NCBI GenBank assembly: GCA_003550445.1
Contig: PUKG01000052.1
Coordinates: 1 to 9,360 of the forward strand
Direction: 5' to 3'
Source of the DNA: Halobacteroidaceae bacterium
GTDB lineage: Bacteria > Bacillota > Halanaerobiia > B1SED10-174
Length of the DNA: 9,360 bases
The notes below the pieces were generated by a model. That model saw only the letters and a list, made by a program, of their open reading frames with translations, made no database searches and was not told the DNA's origin. The position numbers were made by a program, and so were the translations under genes. Shown piece after piece: positions 7,011 through 9,360 of this stretch. Every line of letters starts with the position of its first letter. Position 1 is the stretch's first letter.

Positions 7011-8650
7011 TGGATAAAAATGAACATAACAAAGTTAGAGTAATGGGTTTGCATTCAATTGTTTATTGTGAAAGACTTTATTTTCTTGAGGAAGTTGAGG
7101 GAATTTTGGTTGCAGATGAAAATGTTTTCGATGGTCGATCTATACATCTGGATATTGATCTACAAAAAGGAACTCTAAAAAAAATTGAGTTGAGCTCTGA
7201 AAAACTTGGTTTGGTTGGAAAAGTGGATACCGTCAGAAGAAGGGACGGGAGTTTAGTTCCCTATGAATATAAAAGGGGAAAAGCCTTGTTTGATAAGAAA
7301 GAAATCAAAGCTTGGGAACCGGATATTGTTCAACTTGCCGCCTATGCTATTTTACTGGAAGAAAAAATGGGAGAAACCATAATAGAAGGAAGGATAAGGT
7401 ATCAACAGAGTCAAAGGACAGTAAAAGTAATATTTGATGATAAACTTAGAAATAAAGTGAAGAAATGGATTAAGAAGGCCCAAGATCTACAGTCTCAAGT
7501 AGAAAGGCCCTCAATTTGTAATAATGAAAACAAGTGTATAAAATGTTCACTTTCCCCAGTTTGCCTACCTGAGGAAGAACGTTTAATTCAAAATAAGGAT
7601 TGGGAACCTGTAAGGCTTTTTCCTCCAGAGAGAGAAAACAAGGTAATTCATATTATTGGGCATAAAAAGAAAATAAAACGAAAGCAAAACAAAATTCTAA
7701 TAGAAGAATACAACAAAGGGGAAGAGGACAAAGAATTATCTATACAAGGGATTCAGTCAATGATTATCCATGGTTATTCGCAAATAACTACCCAAGCTCT
7801 CCATCTATGTTCTGTTTTTGGCGTAGATGTTCATTGGTTGACGCCTGGGGGAAATTATTCCTTTGGAGTTTCTTCTGGCCCCAACGGGGTTCAGAGAAGA
7901 ATCAGACAATATAATGCGTTAATTTTACCAGAAAACAAGCTGATTTTAAGCAAAAAGCTAGCCAAGGCAAAAGTCGAAAGCCAAGTCCGCTATCTTTTAA
8001 GGCAAACCCGGGGAAGAAGAGATGATGAAACTCGAAAAGAGATTAAAAAAATCCAAAAAGCTTCAAAAGGAATTGAAAATGCTGAATCCATTGAAATAAT
8101 TCGTGGTTTTGAAGGAATAGCAGGGAAAACCTATTTTTCTTTGGTAAAGAAACTCTTTAATAAAAAAACTCCATCTTGTTTGAAACCGGTCAAAAGAACT
8201 CGCCGTCCTCCCAAGGATCGTTTTAATGCCCTTCTTAGTTTTGGTTATTCACTTTTATATCAATCAGTTTATACTACAATTCTTGCAGTTGGTCTCGAGC
8301 CTTCTATTGGTTTTTTCCATCAGCCCCGAACAAATGGATTTCCTCTTGTTCTTGACCTGATGGAGTTATTTCGTTTGCCAATTTGGGATATTACTGTAAT
8401 CGGTGCAATTAATAGAGGGCAAATTGATGGAGAAAATGATTTTATTGTAACCAAGGAAAAGGTATGGTTATCAAGAGAAGGGAAAAGAAAGGCTATTCAA
8501 TTATTTGAAAAAAGGTTAACCGATAAGTGGAAGCATCCAATAACCAATTATTCCCTTTCTTATGAGAGAACAATTGAATTAGAGACAAGGTTATTGGAAA
8601 AAGAATGGTGTGGAAGCAGCGGTCTTTTTGCAAGAGGAAGGTTAAGATAA
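7010..8650 (+). CDS. cas4-cas1: Cas4-Cas1 fusion, adaptation nuclease and integrase
   Basis: Single 546-residue protein joining Cas4 (prespacer end trimming and PAM selection) to Cas1 (spacer integration). The Cas4 part (about 1-190) has the four cluster-binding cysteines, Cys20 in VYCERLYFLEE and Cys176, Cys179 and Cys185 in CIKCSLSPVC, and the RecB-like nuclease motif: Asp73 (GKVDTV), Glu86/Lys88 (YEYKRG) and Gln108/Tyr112 (QLAAY). The Cas1 part (about 212-546) has the metal ligands Glu368 (GFEGIAGKTYF), His437 (FFHQPRTNGFP) and Asp449 (LVLDLMELFR), so both active sites look intact. ATG 7010 overlaps the cas5 stop by one base. A longer frame from TTG 6980 would add ten residues (MDKNSKWKKL), but a 1-nt stop-start overlap favours 7010. 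Fusions of this kind are known in MYXAN-type and I-G loci. Confidence 0.96.
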   Translation: MDKNEHNKVRVMGLHSIVYCERLYFLEEVEGILVADENVFDGRSIHLDIDLQKGTLKKIELSSEKLGLVGKVDTVRRRDGSLVPYEYKRGKALFDKKEIKAWEPDIVQLAAYAILLEEKMGETIIEGRIRYQQSQRTVKVIFDDKLRNKVKKWIKKAQDLQSQVERPSICNNENKCIKCSLSPVCLPEEERLIQNKDWEPVRLFPPERENKVIHIIGHKKKIKRKQNKILIEEYNKGEEDKELSIQGIQSMIIHGYSQITTQALHLCSVFGVDVHWLTPGGNYSFGVSSGPNGVQRRIRQYNALILPENKLILSKKLAKAKVESQVRYLLRQTRGRRDDETRKEIKKIQKASKGIENAESIEIIRGFEGIAGKTYFSLVKKLFNKKTPSCLKPVKRTRRPPKDRFNALLSFGYSLLYQSVYTTILAVGLEPSIGFFHQPRTNGFPLVLDLMELFRLPIWDITVIGAINRGQIDGENDFIVTKEKVWLSREGKRKAIQLFEKRLTDKWKHPITNYSLSYERTIELETRLLEKEWCGSSGLFARGRLR

Positions 8651-8651
8651 T

Positions 8652-8942
8652 ATGGCAGAAAAATCCTGGAGATTAGTTATGTATGATGTTCGAGAGCCGA
8701 AAAGGCTGGCAAGGGTTGCAAAAATAGTAAAAGGGTATGGAGAAAGAATTCAGTTAAGTATTTTTTGCTGTTTTTTGAACAATAGACAAAGGGAACGATT
8801 AAAATTTGAACTGAAAAAAGAAATAGAGGGTGAGGATAGCCTAATAATAGTGGATTTGTGTAACCCCTGTGTGAAAAAGTTAAGGACAAAGAATTCTCCA
8901 GATGCTTGGCCTGAAGATCCTGGAAAATTTGAGATTATTTAA
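8652..8942 (+). CDS. cas2: Cas2, adaptation-complex component
   Basis: Small ferredoxin-fold protein that bridges two Cas1 dimers in the spacer-integration complex. The 96-residue length is typical. The first strand RLVMYDVREPKRLARVAKIV carries Asp12, the conserved aspartate of the family. GYGERIQLSIFCCFL (about 28-42) follows, then SLIIVDLCNPC in the next strand. ATG 8652 follows the cas4-cas1 stop after a single base; a GAGGAAGG run (8634-8641) about 10 nt upstream provides the ribosome site. This is the last gene of the operon. The CRISPR leader begins at its stop. Confidence 0.95.
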   Translation: MAEKSWRLVMYDVREPKRLARVAKIVKGYGERIQLSIFCCFLNNRQRERLKFELKKEIEGEDSLIIVDLCNPCVKKLRTKNSPDAWPEDPGKFEII

Positions 8943-8977
8943 ATCAAGCATTCAATTGTGGTAGTTTCCTTTCTTAT

Positions 8978-8998
8978 AGGAGGTTATGGTAACCCTCT
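8978..8998 (+). terminator. possible weak intrinsic terminator after the cas operon
   Basis: GGTTA (8982-8986) pairs with TAACC (8990-8994) around a TGG loop. Three further pairs (8978-8980 with 8996-8998) extend the stem past one A-C mismatch. A short T run (8998-9001) follows. The stem and T tract are short, so strength is doubtful. It overlaps the next inverted repeat. Confidence 0.3.
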
Positions 8999-9029
8999 TT
9001 TGAAACCAAAGTATAATAGTTTCAAAAGA
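8996..9029. repeat. perfect 11-bp inverted repeat around a TATAAT box
   Basis: TCTTTTGAAAC (8996-9006) is the exact reverse complement of GTTTCAAAAGA (9019-9029). The 12-nt centre contains the hexamer TATAAT (9012-9017), a perfect -10 box, but no good -35 lies 16-18 nt upstream. The dyad could be an operator or a binding site for an integration factor, or an RNA hairpin. Its role is not shown by the sequence. Confidence 0.7.
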
Positions 9030-9036
9030 AAAAAGG

Positions 9037-9056
9037 AACTTGATTAAGAACAAGTT
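9037..9056. repeat. 6-bp inverted repeat in the leader
   Basis: AACTTG (9037-9042) and CAAGTT (9051-9056) are exact reverse complements separated by 8 nt. No T run follows, so it is not a terminator. It could be chance in AT-rich DNA. Confidence 0.4.
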
Positions 9057-9127
9057 GTTGATTTATGGAGGTGAATAAAAAATTCTAAATAAATTTTCAG
9101 GTGGTTTGGTTGAGAAATCTACAGAGC

Positions 9128-9155
9128 TTGAAAAAATAGGCGGGAATTGTAATAT
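9128..9155 (+). promoter_or_regulatory. candidate array promoter
   Basis: TTGAAA (9128-9133) and TAATAT (9150-9155) are separated by 16 nt and resemble sigma-70 -35 and -10 boxes (5/6 and 4/6 consensus). Transcription would begin near 9162, about 18 nt before the first repeat, and the RNA would start with the 9161-9176 hairpin. This is by inspection only. Confidence 0.35.
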
Positions 9156-9160
9156 CCATA

Positions 9161-9176
9161 AGGGTTGACAAACCCT
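9161..9176. repeat. inverted repeat at the leader-repeat junction
   Basis: AGGGTT (9161-9166) and AACCCT (9171-9176) form a perfect 6-bp stem with a GACA loop, three bases before the first repeat. The leader end is where Cas1-Cas2 first integrates, so it could matter for adaptation; it could also be the 5' hairpin of the array RNA. The embedded TTGACA (9165-9170) has no matching -10 box. Confidence 0.55.
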
Positions 9177-9179
9177 GCT

Positions 9180-9215
9180 CCGAGAAAACCTCTGATGCCG
9201 AGAGGCGTTGAGCAC
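9180..9215 (+). repeat. CRISPR repeat 1 (leader-proximal)
   Basis: First 36-nt repeat, identical to the second. The flanking bases differ on both sides (T before and A after here; G before and C after at the second copy), which fixes the shared unit at 36 nt. Confidence 0.93.
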
Positions 9216-9253
9216 ACCACCGAATTAGGCGGATCGGAAAGAGATTACTACAG
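9216..9253 (+). other. CRISPR spacer 1 (38 nt)
   Basis: Unique 38-nt sequence between the repeats, 18/38 G+C, clearly GC-richer than the cas genes, as expected if it was captured from foreign DNA. One forward frame reads TTELGGSERDYY without a stop, but it is too short to identify a target. Confidence 0.9.
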
Positions 9254-9289
9254 CCGAGAAAACCTCTGATGCCGAGAGGCGTTGAGCAC
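9254..9289 (+). repeat. CRISPR repeat 2
   Basis: Second exact copy of the 36-nt repeat, with no mismatch to the first. It shows no degeneration of the kind often seen in a terminal repeat. Confidence 0.93.
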
Positions 9290-9360
9290 CTATATACCCA
9301 TTCGGGGATTTTCCCTTCTTCGACGAGTTTACTTCCGGTCTCTCTGAGCCAGTCAATCGC
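9290..9360 (+). other. spacer 2 or array-flanking sequence, unresolved
   Basis: The 71 nt after repeat 2 contain no clear third repeat, although one would be expected to begin near 9326-9328 with a 36-38-nt spacer. The stretch is about half G+C, unlike the cas genes. It is open over its whole length in one reverse-strand frame (including WLRETGSKLVEEGKIPEW) and also in one forward frame. It could be an over-long spacer, the trailer of a two-repeat array, a spacer followed by a strongly degenerate repeat, or a misassembly. Confidence 0.5.

Larger units (their letters stand above)
8943..9179 (+). promoter_or_regulatory. CRISPR leader region
   Basis: A 237-nt gene-free, AT-rich stretch between cas2 and the first repeat, the expected position of a leader that directs array transcription and spacer insertion. 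It holds four inverted repeats and a candidate promoter (listed separately). No convincing coding frame is present: the two GGAGG-preceded candidates (ATG 8986, GTG 9071) are only five codons long. Leader orientation (rightward transcription) is inferred from position next to cas2 and from AT-richness. Since the repeat is not strongly directional, the opposite orientation cannot be fully excluded. Confidence 0.7.
9180..9289 (+). CRISPR. CRISPR array: two 36-nt repeats and one 38-nt spacer
   Basis: Identical 36-nt units occupy 9180-9215 and 9254-9289, starting CCGAGAAAAC and ending GTTGAGCAC. They enclose the spacer at 9216-9253. The repeat is GC-richer (21/36) than the surrounding DNA and can fold in two ways: CCTCT with AGAGG (7-nt loop), or ATGCC with GGCGT closing a GAGA tetraloop. 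If transcribed rightward, Cas6 cleavage after the second hairpin would leave an 8-nt handle, UUGAGCAC (inference). The array starts 237 nt after cas2. Whether it continues beyond 9360 is unknown. Confidence 0.95.

Noticed and set aside
8986..9003. Mini-ORF MVTLF with an upstream AGGAGG, resembling a leader peptide
   Set aside because: The ribosome site is only two or three bases from the ATG, too close for efficient initiation, and five codons carry no signal.
9071..9088. GTG-started mini-ORF after GGAGG in the leader
   Set aside because: The start overlaps the ribosome site itself and the frame stops after five codons.
9165..9187. TTGACA as a -35 box for the array
   Set aside because: No -10-like hexamer lies 16-18 nt downstream; that position falls inside the first repeat with ACCTCT-like sequence.

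Overview
The window carries one nearly complete type I CRISPR-Cas locus on the + strand, followed by the start of its CRISPR array. The DNA is AT-rich (by eye well under 45% G+C in the genes). Most genes have purine-rich AGGAGG-like ribosome sites, and TTG and GTG starts occur. That fits a low-GC bacterium, probably an anaerobic Firmicute-like lineage, but nothing here is a taxonomic marker, so this is weak inference.

Layout: (1) 2-976, two unassigned genes. The first is cut by the window edge. The second looks like a small helix-turn-helix-type protein. (2) 1097-8942, a tightly packed operon in the order cas6, cas3 (HD nuclease plus helicase), cas8 (large Cascade subunit), cas7, cas5, cas4-cas1 fusion, cas2. 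Neighbouring genes overlap by 1-10 bases or are 0-1 base apart. (3) 8943-9179, an AT-rich leader with several inverted repeats and a candidate promoter. (4) 9180-9289, two identical 36-nt repeats around a 38-nt spacer, then 71 nt to the window end with no third clear repeat.

The gene order, the Cas8/Cas7/Cas5 sequences and the Cas4-Cas1 fusion match the MYXAN (Cmx8/DevTRS-like) variant of type I systems, known from the Myxococcus dev operon. Expected roles: Cas4-Cas1 and Cas2 insert new spacers; Cas6 cuts the array transcript; Cas8, Cas7 and Cas5 (and perhaps a small subunit translated from inside cas8) form the crRNA-guided complex; Cas3 is recruited to destroy the target. All recognisable catalytic residues are present, so the system looks intact.

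Points most worth a second look: an in-frame start with a Shine-Dalgarno-like site inside cas8 that would yield a 132-residue helical protein the size of a Cas11 subunit; a perfect 11-bp inverted repeat flanking a TATAAT box in the leader; the abrupt, unresolved end of the array; and the HTH-like gene just upstream of cas6.
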